DNA of 64,000 nucleotides from Chryseobacterium sp. W4I1 (GTDB lineage Bacteria; Bacteroidota; Bacteroidia; Flavobacteriales; Weeksellaceae): contig NZ_JAUSXQ010000001.1 in assembly GCF_030816115.1 (NCBI RefSeq), forward strand, positions 3,038,001 through 3,102,000, given 5' to 3'. The translations under genes were made by a program, and so were the position numbers. The notes under the pieces were generated by a model, which was given only the letters and a program-made list of their open reading frames with translations, ran no database searches and was not told where the DNA came from. Shown here in pieces: positions 44,837-54,500 of the stretch. Every line of letters begins with the position of its first letter. Within the stretch, counting starts at the first letter, position 1.

Positions 44837-46315
44837 TTAGTTTTGTTTTAATTTGAGATAGACCCCATTTGTCCACCCGAATCCGTCCTGATTCGGATAT
44901 TCTCCGCCTCCCGCAATTGTTTCAGTGTCTACCGCATTGTATTTTTCCATTAATTTTCCGGTGTTCTTATATACTCTTTCTACATTTTTGCACCAGTTAT
45001 TTTTTATTTCCTCAGCCAGTTCATCATATCCATAATTCTTCATTGCTTTAAAACCCAACCACTGATAAGGAGCCCATGCATTCGGAAGATCCCACTGCTG
45101 CCCGCTATTTTTTGTGGTAGTAACAAGTCCCCCTTGATAAAGAAACTTTTCTGCAATATGTTTAGCAACGGATTCTGCCTGTTCTTTATCTGCCAATCCG
45201 AGGAATAAAGGGTAAAGAGCAGCAATATGTTCAGACGGTGTGTTTTTGTGTTTTTTTAAGTGATAATCTTTATAACATTCAGTGTTTTCATCCCAAAAGT
45301 AAGTGTTGATTATCTGTCTGCGTCTTGCTGCTCTTTGAGTAAAATAATTCTCTTTCTCTGTCAGTTCCTGAAGCGCTGAAGATTTTGCAAGTGTTTTTTC
45401 CAAATGCCATAAAAGGCTGTTCAGATCCACTTCCGCAAGGCTCAGAGTTTCTATCGTCTGTATATGTTCTCCGTCTGCAAACCATCTGCTGGAAAAATCC
45501 CAGCCGGATTCACAGGCACTTCTTATATTTCTGTAAAATTCATCATCCCCATTTTCGCTGTCTTCAATATCGATCAGGTAGCTTTCAGGGCGCGGTGTAT
45601 TTTCAGTATCATAATAACGGTTCAGAATATCTCCGTCTTTAGTTTTTGCAACTCTTTTCACATTTGAATCATTCCCCAGCCCTTCTTCTCCATTCATCCA
45701 GAAAGTATATTCTTTCTCTAAAGTATCATGATATTGAATGTAAATATTTTCATCATCCGTGGTTTCAAAAAGCAGATCCAGCATCAGCGAAAAATAGGGT
45801 GGCTGGGAACGGCTAAGAAAGTGTGTTCTGCTTGCATTGGGAACAAATCCAACATTTTGAATCAGATAAGAACAGTTCTCTATAATGTTTTCCATCATTT
45901 CTGTTCTTCCGGAAACCTGAAGTCCAAGCATAATAAAATAGCTGTCCCAATAGAAAAATTCATTGAAACGGCCTCCCGGGACAACATACGGCTTCGGAAG
46001 CTTTAATAATGTTCCTTTTTCTTCATACGCCGTACGGGTCAGTTCATCCCAAAGTTTTTCAATATGCTGCTCAATCGGCAGATGATCTTCTCTTTGTATT
46101 AAAATTTTTGCTCCCAGAAAATCAAAATTGGCCATTACAAAATTTTTCAGATCAAATCCTTCATTCCTTTTCTCTTTTTCATATTCTGCATTGATTTCCG
46201 AAACAGGAAACAAGGGAACGGCATCGGTCATCATCTTTTGGTCTCCAAAGATCTGCGCTCTCTGTACCTCATCAAAAAGAGCCTGAATTTCATTGATGTA
46301 AAGCTGTTTATTCAT
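44837..46315 (-). CDS. trehalase, GH37
   Basis: Trehalase hydrolyses trehalose to two glucose molecules. The 492-residue protein has both family signatures: PGGRFNEFFYWDSYF (about 112-126) and QQWDLPNAWAPYQ (about 406-418), plus DGFGWTNGVYL near the C-terminus. There is no obvious signal peptide, so it may act in the cytoplasm like TreF, after uptake by the MFS permease. Its ATG overlaps the stop of the permease gene by one base (TAATG), and the TonB receptor follows 18 bases later. Confidence 0.93.
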   Translation of the reverse strand: MNKQLYINEIQALFDEVQRAQIFGDQKMMTDAVPLFPVSEINAEYEKEKRNEGFDLKNFVMANFDFLGAKILIQREDHLPIEQHIEKLWDELTRTAYEEKGTLLKLPKPYVVPGGRFNEFFYWDSYFIMLGLQVSGRTEMMENIIENCSYLIQNVGFVPNASRTHFLSRSQPPYFSLMLDLLFETTDDENIYIQYHDTLEKEYTFWMNGEEGLGNDSNVKRVAKTKDGDILNRYYDTENTPRPESYLIDIEDSENGDDEFYRNIRSACESGWDFSSRWFADGEHIQTIETLSLAEVDLNSLLWHLEKTLAKSSALQELTEKENYFTQRAARRRQIINTYFWDENTECYKDYHLKKHKNTPSEHIAALYPLFLGLADKEQAESVAKHIAEKFLYQGGLVTTTKNSGQQWDLPNAWAPYQWLGFKAMKNYGYDELAEEIKNNWCKNVERVYKNTGKLMEKYNAVDTETIAGGGEYPNQDGFGWTNGVYLKLKQN

Positions 46316-47556
46316 TATGATTTCTTAGGATTTATTTTTAATTTATTCATGAAAATAGCTGAAATGATCAGTAGTGAAAGCGGGATCAGTGAAAGATAAA
46401 ATGCCTGTTGTCCACTGAATTCCTGAAAAACAAAGCCGGTAATCATGGAACCTATTGTTCCTCCGATCGCAGAAAAAACCACGATAAGCCCGGACATTGC
46501 ACTGTGCAAATATTTTGGAATGGATGCCAGAATCACAGAATTGATGCTTGGATAAATCGGTGCCAGCAAACCTCCCATTAGTGGAAACAAATACACAACA
46601 AGTGGAGCATTAAACCAACCTGTTCCTGCATCGATCTGGATATTGTGCGTTAAAGGCAGAACTAGGACAATACTTAATGCAAAACCAATCACACAGAAAG
46701 AAACCACATAGATCCAGCTGAATTTCTTTGAAAAATAGCCTGATAAGAACCTTCCCAGTGCAAAAGCTCCGGCCAAAACTGCTCCGGCCTGAATGCTCAT
46801 AGAAGTGGGAAGCTTTAAAATTTCTTTATAAAAAGTAGGCGTCCAAGTCTGGAAACTCTGTTCTACTAAGACAAACAGGAAGGCGCATAAAAGGAAAAAC
46901 AATACTTTTTTGTAACTGAATAAACTGATGCTGTTTTTTAAATCTCCCAGCAAATCAGTTTTCTCGCTTCTGGCTTCCTTTTCATTTAATTTTGAAAAGA
47001 ATAAGAATAAAAATGATAATGCAGAAACAGCTCCCAAGACCCAGTATACATTGAGCCATTGGGTAGATTTCGGATTGTGATCATCAATAAACAGACTGAA
47101 AAGTACGTTTCCGGCCAATACACCAATCATAAAAAACCCTTCCAGAAAGCCCATGAAACTCGAATGTTCCTTATCTGTACTGGTTACCAGACCAATTGAG
47201 GTAAAAACGGAAATCTTTATAAGGGCAAATGAAACTCCTACAATAGTAAACAATAATTTGAAAAACCAGAAATCATTGGCAAAAGGCATTACAAAACACA
47301 TACAGCTTACCAGAAAAAGAGCAATCAGCATTGAATTCTTGATTCCTATTTTGGGTAAAAATGATGCCAGAATAAAAGAACATATGGCAATCGGCAGATC
47401 TTTAAAACCTTCCAGCACACTTGCTGAAGATTTCGAGATTCCGAAGTTTTGCTGTACCTGCAAAATAACGGTTCCCACAGAATTCAGAAGAATTGCGAAA
47501 ACGAAATAATTTAAAAACAATACAGCTTTAATGTTGAAATTTTTCATGGAGATCAT
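46315..47556 (-). CDS. MFS sugar transporter
   Basis: This 413-residue protein has about twelve membrane helices in the MFS arrangement, including VFAILLNSVGTVILQVQQNF and the FPLMGGLLAPIYPSINSVIL late motif. It resembles FucP/NanT-like sugar transporters of Bacteroidota. Gene order and one-base overlap with trehalase suggest that it imports trehalose. An alternative start three codons later (47547) is possible. A divergent AraC regulator begins 115 bases away. Confidence 0.85.
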   Translation of the reverse strand: MISMKNFNIKAVLFLNYFVFAILLNSVGTVILQVQQNFGISKSSASVLEGFKDLPIAICSFILASFLPKIGIKNSMLIALFLVSCMCFVMPFANDFWFFKLLFTIVGVSFALIKISVFTSIGLVTSTDKEHSSFMGFLEGFFMIGVLAGNVLFSLFIDDHNPKSTQWLNVYWVLGAVSALSFLFLFFSKLNEKEARSEKTDLLGDLKNSISLFSYKKVLFFLLCAFLFVLVEQSFQTWTPTFYKEILKLPTSMSIQAGAVLAGAFALGRFLSGYFSKKFSWIYVVSFCVIGFALSIVLVLPLTHNIQIDAGTGWFNAPLVVYLFPLMGGLLAPIYPSINSVILASIPKYLHSAMSGLIVVFSAIGGTIGSMITGFVFQEFSGQQAFYLSLIPLSLLIISAIFMNKLKINPKKS

Positions 47557-47671
47557 TTCTTGTCGGCTAAGATAGAAGCATTTCGCTTAACATTAATTTA
47601 ACACAATAAATCAATATTTGAACTATATTAATATAATTAGTATTTTTATTGGATAAATACGATTAATTTAG

Positions 47672-48577
47672 ATGAAAGTCAGTTTTGAAAGAATAATTCC
47701 GGATGAAAAGAGTTCCTTCCGTACTCTGCACAACAATTCGCCGATCTCAGAATTCAAATGGGAATATCATTACCACCCTGAAATCGAGCTGGTCTGCGTT
47801 ATTTCAGGGAATGGAACCCGTCACGTTGGCTATCATAAAAGCAACTATACGAACGGTGACCTGGTATTGATTGGTTCTAATATTCCGCATTCAGGGTTTG
47901 GTTTGCACTCAACAGATCCGCATGAAGAAATTGTACTTCAGTTCAGCGAGGAAATTCTTCAGTTTCCGGAACAGGAAGTTGAAGCCAGATCGATCAAAAA
48001 TCTGTTGGAACTTTCTAAATACGGCATTCATTTTCATCATAAGATCAAAAAAATAATGCTTCCCAAACTTAAATTAATGCTGGAATCGGAAGGGTACAAA
48101 AGATATCTGCTGCTTCTGGAGATTTTGTTTGAACTCTCACAATGTAAAGATTATGATCTTCTGAACAAAGAAATTATGCCTTATACCATTATATCGAAAA
48201 ATAAAATGAGGCTGGAAAACATCTTTACGTATGTAGAACATAACTACGATAAGGAAATCAATATTGAAGAGGTAGCAAAACTTGCCAATCTTACGCTGCC
48301 AGCTTTCTGTAACTTTTTCAAAAAAGCAACCCAGATTACCTTTACAGAATTTGTAAATCGGTACCGCATCAATAAAGCTTGTTTGCTGATGGCTCAGGAT
48401 ATGAGTATTTCAGAATGCAGCTACAGTTGCGGGTTTAATAATGTAACTTATTTTAACCGGATGTTTAAAAAATATACGGAAAAAACACCTTCTGAGTTCA
48501 TAAAGAATTTCTCGCATAATAAAGTGAATGTGGATCTAAAAGTTGAAAAAGAGGTTACATTAAAGGCTAGCTTTTAA
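47672..48577 (+). CDS. AraC family transcriptional regulator
   Basis: The 301-residue protein has an N-terminal cupin domain (about 20-130; WEYHYHPEIELVCVISGNGTRHVG) that would bind a ligand, and a C-terminal AraC domain (about 195-290) with INIEEVAKLANLTLPAFCNFF and SISECSYSCGFNNVTYFNRMF. It is divergent from the MFS-trehalase-TonB operon, which is the natural target, and a sugar or its phosphate the natural signal (both inference). Confidence 0.92.
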   Translation: MKVSFERIIPDEKSSFRTLHNNSPISEFKWEYHYHPEIELVCVISGNGTRHVGYHKSNYTNGDLVLIGSNIPHSGFGLHSTDPHEEIVLQFSEEILQFPEQEVEARSIKNLLELSKYGIHFHHKIKKIMLPKLKLMLESEGYKRYLLLLEILFELSQCKDYDLLNKEIMPYTIISKNKMRLENIFTYVEHNYDKEINIEEVAKLANLTLPAFCNFFKKATQITFTEFVNRYRINKACLLMAQDMSISECSYSCGFNNVTYFNRMFKKYTEKTPSEFIKNFSHNKVNVDLKVEKEVTLKASF

Positions 48578-48613
48578 AAATTATCCTTGCTAAGGTTTTG
48601 AACCTGCCAAGGA

Positions 48614-48645
48614 TAAAAAAAGCTGCTCTTAAAAAAGAACAGCTT
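48614..48645 (-). terminator. intrinsic terminator of the thioredoxin-like gene
   Basis: On the minus strand AAGCTGTTCTT pairs with AAGAGCAGCTT, followed by a run of seven T, 42 bases past the stop of the thioredoxin-like gene. A second hairpin (48582-48615, TATCCTTG with CAAGGATA) overlaps its edge and may end the AraC transcript, though it lacks a T run on the plus strand. Confidence 0.75.
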
Positions 48646-48686
48646 ATATATATATGACGGTTAAAAATATTCAACCGTTCATCGTA

Positions 48687-49241
48687 TTATTTCCATTTGA
48701 TATTACAACCCATACTTGGTTTCTGGATGTCTTCCTGTGGTTCACCCAAAAGAAGGTTTTCAAAAGCAATGATCAGATCTTCTCCGGTTACATCTTTATT
48801 GTTTCCCGGTCTTGAATCATCCATTTGTCCTCTGTAGATAAGATCCAATTTATCATCAAAGAAATAAAAATCTGGTGTACAGGCTGCATCATAAGCTTTA
48901 GCTATTGCCTGGCTTTCGTCATACAGATACGGGAAATCAAAATTTCTTTCGATTTGGAATTCTATCATTTTATCCGGAGCATCGGCCGGATATTTTTCTA
49001 CGTTATTGGCATTGATCGCTATGAATTCAATTCCTTTCTCATTGTAGTCTTCGTATAATTCATTGATCTTGTCGATTACATGCAGAACGAATGGGCAATG
49101 GTTGCACATAAAGATCACCAGTGTTCCTTTCTCACCTTTCAGGTCGTCCAGAGATTGGATCTCATTAGTTTTGGAAGGGTTCGGAAGCTCAAAAAAAGGA
49201 GCTTTAGTTCCTAGAGCCAGCATATTGGATGGAGTATTCAT
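48687..49241 (-). CDS. AhpC/TSA-type thioredoxin family protein
   Basis: From the ATG at 49241 the protein has about 184 residues. It has the peroxiredoxin-like thioredoxin fold: APFFELPNPSKTNEIQSL, then the Cys pair in FMCNHCPFVLHVI (CNHC), INANNVEKYPADAPDKM, and the cis-Pro region ACTPDFYFFD. The CxxC pair suggests a disulfide oxidoreductase. It has no signal peptide. An in-frame start at 49265 would add eight residues; MNTPSNMLALGT is more like the family start. Confidence 0.88.
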   Translation of the reverse strand: MNTPSNMLALGTKAPFFELPNPSKTNEIQSLDDLKGEKGTLVIFMCNHCPFVLHVIDKINELYEDYNEKGIEFIAINANNVEKYPADAPDKMIEFQIERNFDFPYLYDESQAIAKAYDAACTPDFYFFDDKLDLIYRGQMDDSRPGNNKDVTGEDLIIAFENLLLGEPQEDIQKPSMGCNIKWK

Positions 49242-49364
49242 AATCTTTATTTTCTTTGTGGACAAAGATAAAGTTTCTTTTAATATAAGCCAATTCAGGA
49301 ATTTATAAACTTGCGTTAAATGTTAATTATCAAATATTATTTGGTTGATATATATAAAAGTTTG

Positions 49365-49372
49365 TAGTTTTG
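49365..49372 (+). promoter_or_regulatory. -7 promoter element of the tetR gene
   Basis: TAGTTTTG is an exact TAnnTTTG, with TTG 17 bases upstream (49345-49347). It is immediately followed by a perfect palindrome (49373-49385). Confidence 0.7.
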
Positions 49373-49385
49373 CTAACACTGTTAG
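49373..49385. promoter_or_regulatory. probable TetR operator overlapping the tetR promoter
   Basis: CTAACACTGTTAG is a 13-base palindrome with a single central base, placed directly after the -7 box and 12 bases before the tetR ATG. A bound repressor would cover the transcription start. Close relatives of this site occur three times after the gene. Confidence 0.75.
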
Positions 49386-49397
49386 TAAATAAATATC

Positions 49398-49994
49398 ATG
49401 GGCCTACATGAACGTCGTCAAAGAGAGAAAGAATCCATCCGTGCAAATATTTTGCAGGCGGCTTTCGGTTTGGCTAAAACAGAGGGCTGGGCATCACTTT
49501 CGATGCGGAAGATTGCAGATGCCATTGAGTACAGTGCTCCTGTAGTCTATGATTATTTTGAAAACAAGGAAGCTATTTTATACGAAATTTCAATCAACGG
49601 TTTTCATTGTCTTCACATAGAATTACTAAAAGCTCAGCAAAAATTTGAAACTCCGGAAGAGCAGCTTATTGCTATAGTAGATGCTTACTGGGATTTTGCG
49701 TTTAAAAATAAAGAATACTACCAGCTGATGTTCGGTTTGGGAATGCAGTGTAGTGGTAAGGGCCAGATGAAAGAAGAATTTTCGTCATTCCAGGACCTGA
49801 TCTATGAATGTACCTACAACATTATTAAAAAAAACGGATCTAATCCGGACAATGCGTGTCATATGTCTCACGCCTTATTTTCAGCGGTGCATGGTTTGAT
49901 CTCTATTATGATGATGCGAAACACAGATATTCCTTCTACGATGAACAAAACGACTTTGGACGAAACAGTTTCAGCTTTCGTTAAGTCTTTGTAA
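49398..49994 (+). CDS. TetR/AcrR family transcriptional regulator
   Basis: The 198-residue protein has an N-terminal TetR helix-turn-helix (about 10-55; AFGLAKTEGWASLSMRKIADAI and VYDYFENKEAILYEI) and a helical ligand-binding domain (about 70-195). It lies directly upstream of an RND efflux locus in the same direction, and near-palindromes flank it on both sides, so autoregulation and control of the pump are likely. The ligand is probably one of the pump substrates. Confidence 0.92.
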   Translation: MGLHERRQREKESIRANILQAAFGLAKTEGWASLSMRKIADAIEYSAPVVYDYFENKEAILYEISINGFHCLHIELLKAQQKFETPEEQLIAIVDAYWDFAFKNKEYYQLMFGLGMQCSGKGQMKEEFSSFQDLIYECTYNIIKKNGSNPDNACHMSHALFSAVHGLISIMMMRNTDIPSTMNKTTLDETVSAFVKSL

Positions 49995-50034
49995 ATTTTT
50001 TTTAAACTAATAATTAACACCGTTAGGAAAAATA
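49993..50034 (+). repeat. direct repeat, copy 1
   Basis: About 42 bases (AAATTTTTTTT.AACTAAT then ATTAACACCGTTAGG and AAAAATA) recur almost unchanged at 50242-50283. Each copy holds one TetR-type site. Confidence 0.8.
50014..50026. promoter_or_regulatory. probable TetR operator
   Basis: TTAACACCGTTAG differs from the palindrome over the tetR promoter at two positions and is 20 bases after the tetR stop. It lies inside direct repeat copy 1. Confidence 0.6.
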
Positions 50035-50122
50035 CCATCTGATTTTCGATGTAAATTCAGTAAAAACTAAAAAATAACTATTAAAACTATATTACAATTG
50101 CAGGATGCTTTTACTATTAAGC

Positions 50123-50135
50123 TTAACACTGTTAG
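50123..50135. promoter_or_regulatory. probable TetR operator
   Basis: TTAACACTGTTAG is one change away from CTAACACTGTTAG at the tetR promoter. It lies in the unique stretch between the two direct repeats. Confidence 0.65.
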
Positions 50136-50241
50136 ATAAATTAACACACAATTAATACACCTCATTCTATATACATATCAACATTAAAAAACGGACAGCT
50201 ATTATGAAAATGACGATCTGACGCACCTATTAAAAATTCTG

Positions 50242-50283
50242 AAATTTTTTTTGAACTAATTATTAACACCGTTAGGAAAAATA
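50242..50283 (+). repeat. direct repeat, copy 2
   Basis: Second copy of the 42-base block at 49993-50034, 249 bases downstream, with only a few changes. It ends about 65 bases before the efflux adaptor start. Confidence 0.8.
50263..50275. promoter_or_regulatory. probable TetR operator
   Basis: TTAACACCGTTAG is identical to the site at 50014-50026 and lies 73 bases before the adaptor ATG, well placed to block its transcription. Confidence 0.65.
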
Positions 50284-50348
50284 ACGGAATTTGTTAAAAG
50301 AACACTATTACTTAAATCTAACACTTCATTAAAAAAATTAAACCAACA

Positions 50349-51510
50349 ATGAAAATACCTGGAAAAATAAGGTTTATCGTACTTATATCAAGTATTATCC
50401 TTCTACAGAACTGCACCAAAGCAGCAGAAGGTTCCAACGCAGCACCACCTGCCCCGGAACTGCCGGTTTACACCGTGATTTTCTTCTCCAGCCACCACAT
50501 ATCAGGAATTTCCAACCGCATTGGAAGGGAAAAATAACGTAGAGATCAGATCTCAGGTAGATGGTTACCTCGATAGGATCTATGTGGAAGAAGGCGCATA
50601 CGTAAGAGCCGGACAGCCATTATTTAAAATAGATTCAAGAGCATATGGTGAGCAGGTGAACATGGCGCAGGCCAATCTTCAGGTTGCCAATGCCAATATT
50701 GAAAAAGCTAAAGTGGAAGTTGACAGACTTCAGCCCTTAGTAGCAGCCAAAGTGGTTTCTGATGTACAGCTTAAAACAGCCAAAGCCAATTATGCAGCCG
50801 CAGTTGCCGCCTCATCACAAGCCAGAGCTTCAGTAGGAAATGCAAGGATCAATGTAGGATTTACAACGATCACAGCACCGGTAAGCGGATACATCGGAAG
50901 AATTCCTTACAAAAAAGGAAGCCTGATCTCAAGAACAGATCCCAATCCTTTGACACTACTATCTGATATCAGCGAAATTTATGCATACTTCTCTTTAAGC
51001 GAGCTTGATTTCATTGCATTTCAAAATAAATATCCAGGTGCAAGCCTAGACGAAAAACTGAAGAATATGCCAATGGTAGACCTGATTATCGCAGACAACA
51101 GTACTTATCCTGAAAAAGGAAAAATGAGCATTGTGGACGGACAGTTTGATAAAACTACAGGTGCCATTAGTGTACGTGCGGTTTTTCCAAATGCACAGGG
51201 AACGCTTAGAACCGGAAATACGGGAAGAGTACGCCTGCCTCAGATGCTTTCCAATGCAGTAGTCATTCCACAGGAATCTACTTTTGAAATTCAGGACAAA
51301 ACCTATGTATATATCTTAGGAAAAGACAACAAAGTAACCAGCAAACCAATCAAGATTTCAGGAAAAACCGAAAACTACTACTTTATTTCTGAAGGAATTT
51401 CTCCGGGAGAAAAAATCGTGTACACGGGAATTGGCGCTTTAAAGGATGGTGCATCCATCAAGCCGAAAGCGATTTCATCTGACAGCTTATTGAGAGCTAA
51501 ACCTTTGTAA
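50349..51510 (+). pseudogene. RND efflux periplasmic adaptor, broken by a frameshift
   Basis: The gene begins with a lipoprotein signal peptide (ISSIILLQNCTKAAEG) and continues as a membrane-fusion protein: biotinyl-lipoyl-like VEIRSQVDGYLDRIYVEEGA, a helical hairpin, and a C-terminal beta domain with ATG-like GAISVRAVFPNAQGTLRTG. The frame breaks near 50479-50482: a run of four T where three would keep the frame (expected VISSPATTYQEFPTALEGKN). As read, frame 1 stops at 50537, and the main part is only open from an internal Met at 50521. Without the signal peptide the adaptor would not reach the envelope. A sequencing error in the short T run is the main alternative. With one T removed it would have about 386 residues, a normal length. 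Confidence 0.85.
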
Positions 51511-51550
51511 TCTACTCCGAATACAGAAGACTTAAAAAAATAAACTTCTT

Positions 51551-54500
51551 ATGTTAAAACAATTTATAGAAAGACCGGTACTTTCAACGGTCATCTCCAT
51601 TATACTGCTATTGCTGGGAGCACTTTCGGTTTTCAATTTACCGATCACGCTGTTTCCAGACATCGCACCACCTAGTGTTCAGGTAACAGCGTTTTACCCT
51701 GGAGCGAATGCAGAAGTTGTCGCCCGTTCCGTTGCTGTTCCTATTGAAGAAGCGGTAAACGGTGTTGAGAACATGACCTACATGACCTCCAACTCAAGTA
51801 ACGACGGATCAATGACCCTGAGCGTATTTTTCAAACAAGGCTCTGACCCGGATAATGCTGCAGTAAACGTTCAGAACCGTGTATCTAAAGCCATGAGCCA
51901 GCTTCCTCAAGAAGTAGTTCAGGCCGGAATCTCGACGCAGAAAGTACAAAACAGTATGATTATGTTCATGGGACTGTCAAGTGATGATCCAAAACAATAT
52001 GATGAATTATTCCTTCAAAACTACCTTAAAATCAACGTAATTCCGCAGATACAGCGTATTCCGGGAGTTGCACAGGCTCAGGTTTTCGGAACAAGGGATT
52101 ATTCCATGAGAATATGGTTAAAACCCGACAGGTTAGCAGCTAATAATCTTTCTCCACAGGAAGTGATGGCCGCCATCAAAGATCATAACCTTGAAGCTGC
52201 ACCTGGACGTTTAGGACAGGGAAGTAAAGAAACTTACGAATATATTCTAAAGTATAAAGGTAAATTAAACAAGAACGAAGACTACGAAAACATTGCGATT
52301 AAAGCCAATAATGACGGTTCATTTTTAAGATTAAAAGATATAGCAAGAGTAGAATTCGGTTCCTATACGTATACAGCAGCCAACAGAGTAGACGGTAAGC
52401 CGGTAGCAGGTTTCGCTATTTTACAAACAGCAGGTTCCAATGCAAACGAAATTCTGACTGAAATTGAAAAACAGGTAGATCAGTTCTCCACTACCCTTCC
52501 AAAAGGAGTGAAGCCGATCATCATGTACAACTCCAAAGACTTCCTTGATGCTTCTATTCATCAGGTAGTTGAAACTTTGGTGATTGCATTTATCCTGGTA
52601 TTTATTGTGGTGTATATCTTCCTTCAGGATTTTAGATCTACCTTAATTCCAGCGATTGCTGTTCCGGTTGCCATTATCGGTACCTTCTTCTTCCTGCAGC
52701 TGTTTGGATTCAGTATCAATATGCTGACGTTGTTTGCATTAGTACTCGCCATCGGTATTGTTGTGGATGATGCCATTGTCGTGGTAGAAGCCGTACATTC
52801 CAAAATGGAACAAACAGGAATGCCCGTAGAGCAGGCTACCACCAACTCTATGAGTGAAATTTCCGGAGCGATTATCTCAATTACATTGGTAATGTGTGCC
52901 GTGTTTATTCCGGTTGGTTTCATGCAGGGACCCGCGGGAGTTTTCTACAGACAATTTGCCTTCACATTGGTAATTGCCATCATGATTTCAGCAGTAAACG
53001 CATTAACATTGAGCCCGGCTTTATGTGCTTTATTCCTGAATGATCCTCAGGGAGAACATGGGGATCACGGTCACAAAAAAGGTTTTGGAGCAAAGTTTTT
53101 CAATGCATTCAATGTAGCCTTCAATAATATGACCAAAAAATACATCTACAGCCTTAAGTTTTTAATCAAAAACAAATGGGTTGCAGTTGGAGGTCTTGCG
53201 CTTATTATTGCATCAAGTGTATTCTTAATCAATAAAGCTCCTACCGGATTTATCCCAACGGAAGACCAGGGATTTGTTTTATACGCAGTCAATACGCCTC
53301 CGGGAAGTTCACTGGACAGAACCAACAAAGCTACTGAGCAGATTGATAAGATTGTAAATTCTGAAAAGGCAATGAATCACCTTTGGGTAGCGGATGGGAT
53401 GAACTTTATCAGTAATGCCAATGCCTCTCCTTATTCTGCAGGTTTTATTAAGCTTAAAGATTATAAAGACCGTGGTGATATGAAAGATCCGGATCAGATT
53501 GCAGCAACATTGACGGGAAAGGTTGCACAGGTGAAAGATGCGAATGCATTCTTCTTCAACTTCCCTACTGTTCAAGGTTTTGGTAACGTTTCTGGTTTTG
53601 AATTTATGCTTCAGGATAAAACCAACGGTTCTTTTGAGCAATTAGGAACAACCACCCAGGCCTTCATCGGAGAACTGATGAAACGTCCGGAAATTGCATT
53701 TGCCTTTACAACTTATGCAGCGGGAAATCCACAATACACTATTGATGTAGATTCTGATAAGGCCAATCAACTTGGTGTTTCTGTCACAGAATTGATGCAG
53801 ACCATGCAGATCTATTACGGAAGTAGCTTTGTTTCAGATTTCAACAGATTCGGAAAATATTACAGAGTAATGGCTCAGGCAGATATTCCTTACCGTACGG
53901 ATGCCAATTCTCTGGAAGGAATTTATGTTAAAAATAAATCTGGCGAAATGGTTCCTGTAAAGACTTTGGTTACTTTAAAAAGAACTTTCGGACCTGAAAC
54001 GGTAACCAGAAACAACCTTTTCAATGCAGTAACGATTAACGGAACGCCAAAACCAGGCTACAGTACCGGAGATGCCATTAAAGCAGTAGAAGAAGTAGCT
54101 CAGAAGTCACTGCCGAGAGGTTTCGGATATGAGTGGACAGGAATTACCCGTGAGGAAATCAAAACAGGCGGTCAGACAGCATTTGTCTTTCTTTTAAGTA
54201 TACTGTTTGTCTATTTCTTACTCGCAGCTCAGTATGAAAGCTACATTCTTCCGTTTGCTGTTATTCTTACAGTTCCTACAGGGATTTTCGGGGTATTTGC
54301 TTTCACGGGATTAGCTGGAATTGATAATAATATTTATGTACAGGTAGGATTGATCATGCTGGTCGGATTGCTGGCGAAGAATGCAATCCTGATTGTAGAG
54401 TTTGCAGTTCAGCGAAGAAAGGCAGGAAGAACATTGATTGAATCTGCACTTCAGGCTTCAAGATTACGTCTGAGACCAATTCTGATGACCTCATTTGCCT

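Larger units (their letters stand above)
49995..50348 (+). promoter_or_regulatory. operator-rich control region of the RND efflux locus
   Basis: This 354-base gap has no gene. It contains three further copies of the TetR-type site (50014-50026, 50123-50135, 50263-50275), a half site (CTAACAC near 50318) and a duplicated block of about 42 bases. The sequence is otherwise AT-rich. I see no exact TAnnTTTG box, so the efflux promoter is not pinned down. Confidence 0.6.
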
